Shown one piece after another: positions 56,908 to 64,000 of a stretch of 64,000 nucleotides of DNA. The first letter of the stretch is position 1. The number at the start of each line of letters is the position of its first letter. Source of the stretch: Domibacillus indicus (GTDB lineage Bacteria; Bacillota; Bacilli; Bacillales; Domibacillaceae); assembly GCF_000970685.1 (NCBI RefSeq), contig NZ_LAJB01000002.1, positions 713,854 to 777,853 on the forward strand, written 5' to 3'. The notes below the pieces were generated by a model. That model was not told the origin of the DNA, did not search any database, and saw only the letters and a program-made list of their open reading frames with translations. A program made the position numbers and the translations under genes.

Positions 56908-57740
56908 AACGGATCCTCCAGCGGCTGGCAGTGCAGGCAAATATGTGTGCCGCGCCCTCCTGTTTTCGTTTTGACGATTTCGGCTCCGCATTCAACACAT
57001 GCTTCTCCCGCGCGCCCATATACATTTAACACTTCCTGGAAGGTTCCTTTTTGCCCCTGGCTGTTAAGATATGTGCGAATCGTACTTCCGCCCCGCTCAA
57101 CAGCTTCGGCCAGTACATTAACAGTATGCAAACGAATTTGTTCGGCTTCATCCGGCGTAATCGTGCTGCTGACACGGTGTGGATGCACATGTGACCGGAA
57201 TAACACTTCATCAACGTATATATTGCCAAGACCGGTAACGATAATTTGATCAAGAAGAGCTGTTTTTACCTGCCTTGATGTTTTTTGCAGCTTATTATAT
57301 AAGTAATCTGCTGTAAATTGTTCGTCAAACGGTTCAGGGCCAAGCGCTTTCAAGGAAGGAAGCCCGTGTTCTGTTCCTTTAGGCGTTAAATGCATGGTCC
57401 CAAATTTGCGCACATCCCGGTAACGAAGCTCACTGCCGTCTGTAAAAGTGAAAACCACATGGGTATGCGGCTCTTCCGATTCAGACGACTGGTTAACTGT
57501 AAACTTTCCTTCCATTCGCAAATGTGAAATAAGTGCATAATGGTCCAGCTGAAAAATCAAAAATTTCCCTCTCCGGTCGATTGACTGGATCGTTTCACCA
57601 ATTAGTGCATCCTGAAATGCTTCAGGTTCTGGCTGCTTGACCATCCTGGGCCAGCGTACGTCAACGCCGGCAATGGTTTTGCCCGCCGCAAGTTCTGATA
57701 AGGTGCGGCGGACGGTCTCTACTTCCGGTAGTTCCGGCAT
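56904..57740 (-). CDS. mutM: Formamidopyrimidine-DNA glycosylase
   Basis: Removes 8-oxoguanine and formamidopyrimidines and nicks the abasic site. The catalytic N-terminus PELPEVETVRR follows the initiator Met (P2, E3). H2TH region ALLDQIIVTGLGNIYVDE. C-terminal zinc finger CVECGAEI...HICLHCQ. 278 residues. 12 bp after polA; part of polA-mutM-coaE. Confidence 0.98.
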   Translation of the reverse strand: MPELPEVETVRRTLSELAAGKTIAGVDVRWPRMVKQPEPEAFQDALIGETIQSIDRRGKFLIFQLDHYALISHLRMEGKFTVNQSSESEEPHTHVVFTFTDGSELRYRDVRKFGTMHLTPKGTEHGLPSLKALGPEPFDEQFTADYLYNKLQKTSRQVKTALLDQIIVTGLGNIYVDEVLFRSHVHPHRVSSTITPDEAEQIRLHTVNVLAEAVERGGSTIRTYLNSQGQKGTFQEVLNVYGRAGEACVECGAEIVKTKTGGRGTHICLHCQPLEDPL

Positions 57741-57752
57741 ATGTTTCTCTCC

Positions 57753-60377
57753 TTACTTGGCATCGTACCATGTCGGACCAAACGAATACTCCACTTTAAG
57801 CGGTACATCCAGCTCAAAAGCATGCTCCATAACGTCCGGGACAATGCGTTCCATTTGATCAATTTCTTCTTTTGGCACATCAAAAATCAGTTCATCATGC
57901 ACTTGAAGCAATAGCTTAGAGGCCAGCTGTTCTCGTTCAAGTCGGTCCGCCACATCGATCATCGCTTTTTTAATAATATCCGCTGCACTTCCCTGAATTG
58001 GCGTGTTCATTGCTGTACGTTCGCCAAAAGAACGCAAATTGAAATTGCGGCTTGTAATTTCAGGAATATAGCGCCGGCGGTTTAACAGTGTTGTCACATA
58101 CCCTTTTTCTTTTGCATCACGAACGATCGTATCCATGTACTCTTTAACACCTGGATATGTGTTTAAGTAACGGTCAATAAACTCCGCCGCTTCTTTCCGA
58201 GTAATTCCCAGGCTTTGTGACAAGCCGTAATCACTAATTCCATAAACAATTCCGAAGTTAACGGCTTTAGCCTGGCGCCGCATGTTAGAGGTCACTCCGT
58301 CCTCATCAACGTGGAATACTTCCATAGCAGTCGCCGTGTGAATATCGAGCCCCTGCTTAAAGGCTTCAATCAGCTTTTCATCCCGGCTTATATGGGCCAG
58401 CACACGCAGTTCAATTTGTGAGTAATCTGCCGCAAACATAACCGAATCGGATTTCTCAGGAACGAATGCCTGCCGGATTTTCCGTCCCTCTTCAAGCCGG
58501 ATTGGAATATTTTGCAGATTGGGATCCGTCGAGCTGAGCCGCCCCGTCTGCGTAAGCGCCTGATTAAATCGCGTGTGAACTTTGCGGGTATCCGGGTCTG
58601 CGACTTTCAGCAGTCCTTCAATGTACGTAGACTGCAGTTTGCCAATCTGCCGGTAATCTAAAATATACCTTACAATTTCATGAGAGGAAGCCAGCTTTTC
58701 AAGTACATCCGCTGAAGTTGAATATCCTGTTTTTGTTTTTTTGAGCGGCGGCAGCCCCAGTTTTTCAAACAAAATAACTCCTAATTGTTTAGGCGAATTA
58801 ATGTTAAATTCTGTTCCAGCCAGCCCGTGGATGGTTTGCTCCATTTCAGCAAGCCGCTTTTTTAATTCGCTGCCCATTTCATGTAAGCGGGCTGTATCAA
58901 TCCGGACTCCCTCGGACTCCATATCTGCTAATATAAGCGCCAGCGGCAATTCCAGTTCATCGAACAATTCATTCTGGCTGTTTTCTGTCAGCTCGCGCCG
59001 GCATGTATCATCCAGGCGGCTTAATGCTTCCGCTTTGGCACTAATATGTTTTGCATACACTTCTTCCTGCGGGAGTGCTTTTTTTGCTCCTTTTCCGTAA
59101 ACCGTTTCGTCAGGGGCAATTCCCGTTTCTCCATGCAGTTTAGCCACAGCTGCAAAATCTTCCGGTGATTCGGATGGATTAATTAAATAAGAAGCAAGAA
59201 AGACATCAAAATCCACTCCCGCCAGCTCAATTCCATGACGCCGCAGAGCAATGATTGTCCTCTTGGCATCAAAAACGGTTTTTCGTATCGAGGAATTTTC
59301 CGCCCATTTTTTAAATTCTTCCGAAGCAGCTGCCGTTTCTCCGCGCATAAAAATCGTTTTTCCCTCTCCAGAAACAGCAATTCCGGTGATTGGTGCTTTA
59401 TGATAGTTTACATCCAGCATTTCCACATACACCGCATCGGCCTGTTCAAAATGAGCCTGCTCCGGCTTTTCAACAATAGAAAACAAAATATCCGCTATTT
59501 CATCAGGATCCGACGTTCGCTGAAGACCTTCCATTAACGTTTTAAATTCCAAATCTCGATACAAATCATATAATTCATCTTCGTTTGGCCCATTGTAAAC
59601 CAGTCGGTCCATTGTAAGCTCAAGCGGCACAGTCCGCAGTATGGTCGCCAGCTGCTTGCTCATAAGCGCTTTATTTTTATGCTCAATCAACTTTTCTTTC
59701 AGCTTCGCGCCGCTTACCTGCTCAACTGATTCGAGAAGGTGTTCAACAGAATCATACTGCTTCAACAGCTTAATCGCTGTTTTCTCGCCGATGCCCGGCA
59801 CGCCTGGAATATTGTCGGACGCATCTCCCATCAGGCCTTTCATATCAATAATTTGAAGCGGCGTTAGTCCGTATTTATCCAAAATATGATCCGGTGTATA
59901 TTCTTCTATATCTGTGATTCCTTTTCGGGTGATACATACAGTTGTTTGACCCGTTGCAAGCTGTGTTAAATCTTTATCACCTGAATATACTTTAACAGCA
60001 AACTCCTCATTTTCTGCTTGAAGCGACAATGTACCGATAATGTCATCCGCTTCATAATTCTCCAGTTCAAAATAAGGAATTCCATACGCTTTTAACAGTT
60101 CGCGCACATATGAAAACTGCTCTGACAGCTCAGGCGGCGTTTTTTGCCGCGTCCCTTTATATTCTTGAAATGTTTCATGGCGAAAAGTCGTTTTTCCCGC
60201 ATCAAATGCAACAAGAATATGAGTCGGCTGTTCGTCCTGCAGCATTTTATTCAGCATCATCGCAAAGCCGTATACTGCATTTGTATGGATGCCTTTTGAG
60301 TTGCTTAAAAGCGGCAGCGCAAAAAAAGCGCGGTAGGCAATGCTGTTTCCGTCAATTAACACCAGTTTTTTATCCAT
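57753..60377 (-). CDS. polA: DNA polymerase I
   Basis: Repair and Okazaki-fragment polymerase. A 5'-3' exonuclease domain spans about 1-290 (LIDGNSIAYRAFFALP, GDKDLTQL). A degenerate 3'-5' exonuclease domain follows (about 300-470), which lacks the usual DxE metal ligands, as in other bacillar Pol I. The polymerase domain has motif A DYSQIELRVLAH, motif B RRQAKAVNFGIVYG and motif C QVHDELIFDVP. 874 residues. Confidence 0.98.
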   Translation of the reverse strand: MDKKLVLIDGNSIAYRAFFALPLLSNSKGIHTNAVYGFAMMLNKMLQDEQPTHILVAFDAGKTTFRHETFQEYKGTRQKTPPELSEQFSYVRELLKAYGIPYFELENYEADDIIGTLSLQAENEEFAVKVYSGDKDLTQLATGQTTVCITRKGITDIEEYTPDHILDKYGLTPLQIIDMKGLMGDASDNIPGVPGIGEKTAIKLLKQYDSVEHLLESVEQVSGAKLKEKLIEHKNKALMSKQLATILRTVPLELTMDRLVYNGPNEDELYDLYRDLEFKTLMEGLQRTSDPDEIADILFSIVEKPEQAHFEQADAVYVEMLDVNYHKAPITGIAVSGEGKTIFMRGETAAASEEFKKWAENSSIRKTVFDAKRTIIALRRHGIELAGVDFDVFLASYLINPSESPEDFAAVAKLHGETGIAPDETVYGKGAKKALPQEEVYAKHISAKAEALSRLDDTCRRELTENSQNELFDELELPLALILADMESEGVRIDTARLHEMGSELKKRLAEMEQTIHGLAGTEFNINSPKQLGVILFEKLGLPPLKKTKTGYSTSADVLEKLASSHEIVRYILDYRQIGKLQSTYIEGLLKVADPDTRKVHTRFNQALTQTGRLSSTDPNLQNIPIRLEEGRKIRQAFVPEKSDSVMFAADYSQIELRVLAHISRDEKLIEAFKQGLDIHTATAMEVFHVDEDGVTSNMRRQAKAVNFGIVYGISDYGLSQSLGITRKEAAEFIDRYLNTYPGVKEYMDTIVRDAKEKGYVTTLLNRRRYIPEITSRNFNLRSFGERTAMNTPIQGSAADIIKKAMIDVADRLEREQLASKLLLQVHDELIFDVPKEEIDQMERIVPDVMEHAFELDVPLKVEYSFGPTWYDAK

Positions 60378-60414
60378 AAATCCTCCTTTGCACTCCTGAT
60401 TGAATGCATAAAAA

Positions 60415-60472
60415 AGCCGTTGTTTTCTTTTTTATTCTACCATGTAAGGAAGAAAAAAAGAAAACAACGGCT
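60415..60472. terminator. Long inverted repeat upstream of polA, with promoter in its loop
   Basis: AGCCGTTGTTTTCTTTTT (60415-60432) pairs with its complement ending at 60472, about 18-19 bp. On the minus strand the repeat ends in TTTTTTATG and can terminate. Its loop contains TGGTAGAAT (60434-60442), an extended -10 that could drive polA. Confidence 0.65.
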
Positions 60473-60489
60473 TGGCTCAACCCGGTTCC

Positions 60490-60528
60490 AAAAAAGCGGC
60501 AGAGGCTTATCAACAAAGAACCTCTGCC
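60490..60528 (-). terminator. Terminator of phoPR
   Basis: GGCAGAGG (60498-60505) pairs with CCTCTGCC (60521-60528); the minus strand continues with GCTTTTTTGG. Confidence 0.85.
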
Positions 60529-60601
60529 AAATAAAAGCTGGATAAAGGGGGTTGATACATATACTATAACAGCTAAATATAAAAACAATGTAAACGATTC
60601 A

Positions 60602-62377
60602 TTAATCTTTTGTAAAATCAACTGCCAGGTCTTTATGGAAAGAAACAGTAAAGGAAGTTCCCTCATTCATTTTGCTTTCAACGGTAATTTTCCCCTGGTG
60701 TGCTTCCATAATATGTTTGACAATGGCAAGCCCAAGACCCGTTCCGCCTGAGTCCCGGCTCCGCGCTTTATCCACCCGGTAAAACCGTTCAAAAATACGC
60801 GGCAGCTCTGATTTTTCAATGCCAATTCCTGTATCTGACACTTTCACATTCACCGTGCCGCCTGATTCATTTCCTTCTATAAATATCCGGCCGCCCTTCG
60901 GGGTATACAAAATAGCATTGGTAATTAAATTAAGAAACACCTGCTTAAGCCGGTATTCATCTCCCTGAATTGTTAAATGATCCGGCAGATTAACCTCCAG
61001 TGCAATTTGTTTCGCTTCAAGCCGGCTTTCAAGCGTTGCAGCCATTTCTTTCACCAGTTTATTCAAAGACACCCTGGTAATATTAAGAGCCAGTCCCTTT
61101 TGCTCGATTTTTGAAAGATCCAAAAGATCAGCAACAAGCGTCTCCATCCGGCCGCTTTCTTTCCAGATAATCTCTAAAAACATTTTTGCTGCATCTGGAT
61201 CGTTCAATGCACCATCCAAAAGAGTTTCCGAAAAGCCTTTAATGGATGTGATCGGTGTTTTTAATTCGTGGGAGACATTCGCCACAAAATCCTTGCGCAT
61301 TTGCTCTAAATGCTTGATTTCGGTTATATCATGAAAAACAACAAGAATTCCCTTCCACTCATCGTTCGTGCCAATAATAGGAGCACCGGATACTTCAATA
61401 TCTTTTTCTTCCAGATCAAACACCATCTTAATCTGGCGCCGGACATTTTTTTCCGTCATAAATACATCTTCTACAATTTTAATTACATCATCCTGCATAA
61501 TTACTTCATAGTAACGCTTTTTAATAATACGGCCGGCATTGTACATTTTTTTAAACGATCGATTCGCCATTACAATATAGCCACGGTCATCAATCAGCAG
61601 CAAGCCACTTTCAATATTTTCGATCAATGTAGTCAGGCGGTTCTGATGAACTTCCTGTGCCTGCATCATTTCCTGTAAATTCCGCGCTAAAATATTAATC
61701 GACGTATTCAGCATACCCACTTCGTCCGGCGGAGTTTCATAAGTGCGTGCACGGTAATTGCCCTTGGCCAGTTCAATAGCAACAGCAGTTGCGGACTCAA
61801 TCGGCTTTACATAACGTCCCGTTATTTTCGTACCAATTAACACAATTAAGATAAGAGAAAGCCCGAGTGAAGCCAAAAGAATAAGCCAGATCTGCCCGTA
61901 TATTTCATCAAGTGCATCGATACGCATGCTGACTACAACGTAGCCTTCCTGCTCACCTGATTCATTTACAATAGGAGCCCAGTGATACTGGGCATCCATC
62001 TTGCGCAGCAAGGAGGCTTTATAATTTTCTTCATTTAATGTGCTAGAGATGCGCTGTACAATATCATGGTGGATCGCTGTCTGGTGCTTATCCGAGCCGC
62101 CGCTGTCATAAAGAATATTTCCTCCGGCATCCGCTACACTCAAGCGGGTATCCATTTGGCTGCTCCACTCTCCGAGCAGGACCGGATCAAACGCTTTAAT
62201 TCCTCCCCAGTCTTCTATGGCACTGGCAAGCAGGGAGGTTTCTCTTTCAAGGCGGTCGTTAACCGTTGATAAATAGTAAGACTTAAACATCTGGCCCAGC
62301 CAAATACCAAGAACAGCAAGCACAACAGTAATAGATGTAATCAGCGATAAAATCAGCTTTGTGCGAAAATTAATCAT
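60602..62377 (-). CDS. phoR: Phosphate-regulon sensor histidine kinase PhoR
   Basis: Membrane sensor that phosphorylates PhoP under phosphate limitation. Two transmembrane segments (about 8-30 and 152-178) enclose an extracytoplasmic domain. HAMP (KPIESATAVAIELAKGNY), PAS (IENIESGLLLIDDRGYIVMANRS), HisKA (VANVSHELKTPITSIKG, the histidine near 365) and HATPase (NLITNAILYTPKGG, DTGIGIEKSELPRIFERFYRVD) follow. 591 residues. Overlaps phoP by 4 bp. Confidence 0.97.
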   Translation of the reverse strand: MINFRTKLILSLITSITVVLAVLGIWLGQMFKSYYLSTVNDRLERETSLLASAIEDWGGIKAFDPVLLGEWSSQMDTRLSVADAGGNILYDSGGSDKHQTAIHHDIVQRISSTLNEENYKASLLRKMDAQYHWAPIVNESGEQEGYVVVSMRIDALDEIYGQIWLILLASLGLSLILIVLIGTKITGRYVKPIESATAVAIELAKGNYRARTYETPPDEVGMLNTSINILARNLQEMMQAQEVHQNRLTTLIENIESGLLLIDDRGYIVMANRSFKKMYNAGRIIKKRYYEVIMQDDVIKIVEDVFMTEKNVRRQIKMVFDLEEKDIEVSGAPIIGTNDEWKGILVVFHDITEIKHLEQMRKDFVANVSHELKTPITSIKGFSETLLDGALNDPDAAKMFLEIIWKESGRMETLVADLLDLSKIEQKGLALNITRVSLNKLVKEMAATLESRLEAKQIALEVNLPDHLTIQGDEYRLKQVFLNLITNAILYTPKGGRIFIEGNESGGTVNVKVSDTGIGIEKSELPRIFERFYRVDKARSRDSGGTGLGLAIVKHIMEAHQGKITVESKMNEGTSFTVSFHKDLAVDFTKD

Positions 62378-63087
62378 GCTTCTTTTGGTTCTTCTAATTT
62401 GTAGCCCAGTCCGCGAATTGTTTTAATATACTGTGGCTTTTTTGTATTCTCTTCCATTTTTTCTCGAAGATGGCTGATATGGACATCAACTATGCGGGTA
62501 TCACCCACGAAATCATATTTCCAAACGGCTGCAAGCAGCTGGTCGCGTGTGAGCACTCTTGTTTTGTTTTCGGCTAAAAACAGCAGCAGCTCAAACTCTT
62601 TTGGTGTTAAATCAAGAAGATTTCCTTTATAATATGCTTCATATTTTTCAGGGTATAACTTTAAATCTGCTACTCTGATCAGTTCACCATCTTCTTCTTC
62701 AACCGCCGGTTCGGCTGGCGGAAGCTGTACACGGCGCAGAATAGCTTTTACACGGGCAATCAATTCTCTCGGACTAAAAGGCTTGGTCATGTAATCATCC
62801 GCACCAAGCTCAAGCCCTAGTACTTTATCAAACTCTTCATCCTTTGCTGTCAGCATTAAAATGGGAACGGATACCCTGCGCTGGCGCAAATCTTTGCACA
62901 CTTCCATTCCGTCAAACTTCGGCAGCATCCAATCTAAAATGATTAAATCTGGGTTCACTTCTTCCGCTTGATGGAGTGCCTCTTCCCCATCATAGGCGGT
63001 TTCCACTTCAAATCCGGCTTGCTCTAAATTGTATTTAATCAAAGTGACGATTGACGGCTCATCGTCAACGACTAGAATTTTCTTCAT
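62374..63087 (-). CDS. phoP: Phosphate-regulon response regulator PhoP
   Basis: OmpR-type regulator. Receiver domain with D8/D9, phosphoacceptor D52 (ILDWMLPKFDG) and MTKPF. A C-terminal winged helix follows (LTPKEFELLLFLAENKTRVLTRDQLLAAVW). 237 residues, start behind AGGAGG. Upstream of phoR, next to mdh, as in B. subtilis. Confidence 0.97.
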   Translation of the reverse strand: MKKILVVDDEPSIVTLIKYNLEQAGFEVETAYDGEEALHQAEEVNPDLIILDWMLPKFDGMEVCKDLRQRRVSVPILMLTAKDEEFDKVLGLELGADDYMTKPFSPRELIARVKAILRRVQLPPAEPAVEEEDGELIRVADLKLYPEKYEAYYKGNLLDLTPKEFELLLFLAENKTRVLTRDQLLAAVWKYDFVGDTRIVDVHISHLREKMEENTKKPQYIKTIRGLGYKLEEPKEA

Positions 63088-63118
63088 TAAGATCCTCCTG
63101 AGTTCAATATGTATCTCT

Positions 63119-63124
63119 ATTATA
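63119..63124 (-). promoter_or_regulatory. -10 element of phoPR
   Basis: Perfect TATAAT on the minus strand 32 bp before the phoP start; no good -35. I did not find clear TTAACA-type PhoP boxes. Confidence 0.45.
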
Positions 63125-63170
63125 ACGGAATCATTATCCTTGAGAAAGAGCCGCTCTGCATATTACATGA

Positions 63171-63201
63171 ATAAAAAAGAGCCCGCCAAAGAATGGCAGG
63201 C
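63171..63201 (-). terminator. Terminator of mdh
   Basis: GCCCGCCA (63181-63188) pairs with TGGCAGGC (63194-63201, one G-U pair); the minus strand continues with TCTTTTTTATTC. Confidence 0.9.
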
Positions 63202-63217
63202 AACTTGGTGTGTATGT

Positions 63218-64000
63218 TTATACAAGAACCGACATGACATTGCGTACAGCTTCAGCTGATTTATCAAGACCCGCTTTCTCATCTGCTGTCAGCTCAAGTT
63301 CAATGATTTTTTCAATTCCATTACCACCCAGAATGGTTGGAACACCCAGATATAAATCATTGTAGCCATATTCACCTTCAAGATAGGCAATGGCTGGCAG
63401 GATGCGGCGCTGATCTTTTAAAATTGCTTCTGTCATTTCAACAAGTGAAGCAGCCGGTGCGTAGTAAGCGGAACCATTACCGAGCAGTTGAACAATTTCA
63501 CCGCCGCCTTTTCGGGTACGCTCAACAATGGATTCCAAGCGGTCTTTTGGAATTAATGTTTCCAGCGGAATTCCTCCAGCATACGAGTAACGGACAAGCG
63601 GTACCATATCGTCTCCATGGCCGCCAAGAACAAAACCGGTTATATCTTTAACGGAAATTTCCAATTCCTGTGCCACAAATGTGCGGAAACGGGCTGTATC
63701 AAGGACACCCGATTGGCCAATAACCCGATTTTTTGGAAATCCTGATTCTTTCAAAACGGTGAATGTCATCGCATCAACTGGATTTGTCAAAACGATGATC
63801 GTACAATCCGGAGCATGTTTTACAATTTCAGCAGTGACAGATTTCATTACTTTTTGGTTTGTCTGAACAAGGTCATCACGGCTCATGCCGGGTTTGCGGG
63901 CAATCCCTGCTGTAATGATGACGATATCAGAGCCCGCTGTATCTGCATAATCAGAAGTACCCGTAATGTTCGCGTCGAATCCTTGAACAGGGCTTGCTTC
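63218..64000 (-). CDS. mdh: Malate dehydrogenase, C-terminal part (cut by window edge)
   Basis: Interconverts malate and oxaloacetate with NAD in the TCA cycle. The frame is open to base 64000 and begins inside the protein ([18 protein letters not shown]). [25 protein letters not shown] and the catalytic histidine block [14 protein letters not shown] are seen. About 260 of about 312 residues lie in the window. Upstream of phoPR as in B. subtilis. Confidence 0.97.
   Translation of the reverse strand, partial: EASPVQGFDANITGTSDYADTAGSDIVIITAGIARKPGMSRDDLVQTNQKVMKSVTAEIVKHAPDCTIIVLTNPVDAMTFTVLKESGFPKNRVIGQSGVLDTARFRTFVAQELEISVKDITGFVLGGHGDDMVPLVRYSYAGGIPLETLIPKDRLESIVERTRKGGGEIVQLLGNGSAYYAPAASLVEMTEAILKDQRRILPAIAYLEGEYGYNDLYLGVPTILGGNGIEKIIELELTADEKAGLDKSAEAVRNVMSVLV

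Noticed and set aside
57753-60377. Loss of proofreading residues in polA as a mutation
   Set aside because: The degenerate 3'-5' exonuclease domain is normal for DNA polymerase I of bacilli.

Overview
The window is an ordinary chromosomal segment of an endospore-forming member of the Bacillaceae (Firmicutes). The evidence is strong AGGAGG-type ribosome binding sites, T-box leaders on three aminoacyl-tRNA synthetase genes, sporulation genes (a spoVID-like gene, gerM, gerE, sspI), and gene order that follows the Bacillus subtilis valS-to-mdh segment almost gene for gene. Genus cannot be fixed from the sequence alone. Nearly everything is on the minus strand. The exceptions are a ysxD-like gene, a SET-domain gene, yslB, rnhC and sspI.

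Layout: valS (cut by the left edge) with a T-box core; a shortened spoVID-like gene with its own sigma-E-type promoter; the haem operon hemAXCDBL (8.4-2.2 kb); the ysxD-like membrane gene; engB-lonA; clpX; tig; a TPR gene (ysoA); a SET-domain gene; tRNA-Arg(UCU); racE-gerM-rph-rdgB-ysnB; a marR gene; gerE; a thioesterase (ysmA); sdhCAB; yslB; trxA-uvrC; the fatty-acid module lcfA-fadR-etfB-etfA; yshE; mutS2-polX; zapA; rnhC; a frameshifted PD-(D/E)XK nuclease gene; pheST with T-box; an rRNA methyltransferase gene; sspI; an M42 peptidase-dUTPase-DUF1294 group; infC-rpmI-rplT with an L20-type leader; thrS with T-box; nrdR-dnaB-dnaI; speD; gapB; polA-mutM-coaE; phoPR; and mdh (cut by the right edge).

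The genes serve core functions: haem synthesis, protein folding and proteolysis, succinate dehydrogenase, acyl-CoA metabolism under FadR, DNA repair and replication, translation, gluconeogenesis (gapB) and phosphate signalling. Regulatory sites readable here include three FadR-type palindromes (fadR, lcfA and, unexpectedly, ysmA), sigma-E-like and sigma-K-like promoters at spoVID and gerE, a long inverted repeat over the gapB promoter, and many intrinsic terminators.

Compared with B. subtilis (from memory), lonB, the ilv-leu cluster, ysxE, lysC, fadB and cvpA/yshB are absent at their usual places. Accessory features are modest: four non-coding repeat-like islands (8.6-8.8, 12.3-12.5, 26.4-26.6 and 54.6-55.1 kb), the broken nuclease gene, a 27-residue membrane peptide gene and the truncated spoVID. 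I see no CRISPR array, prophage, insertion sequence or new multi-gene defence system.
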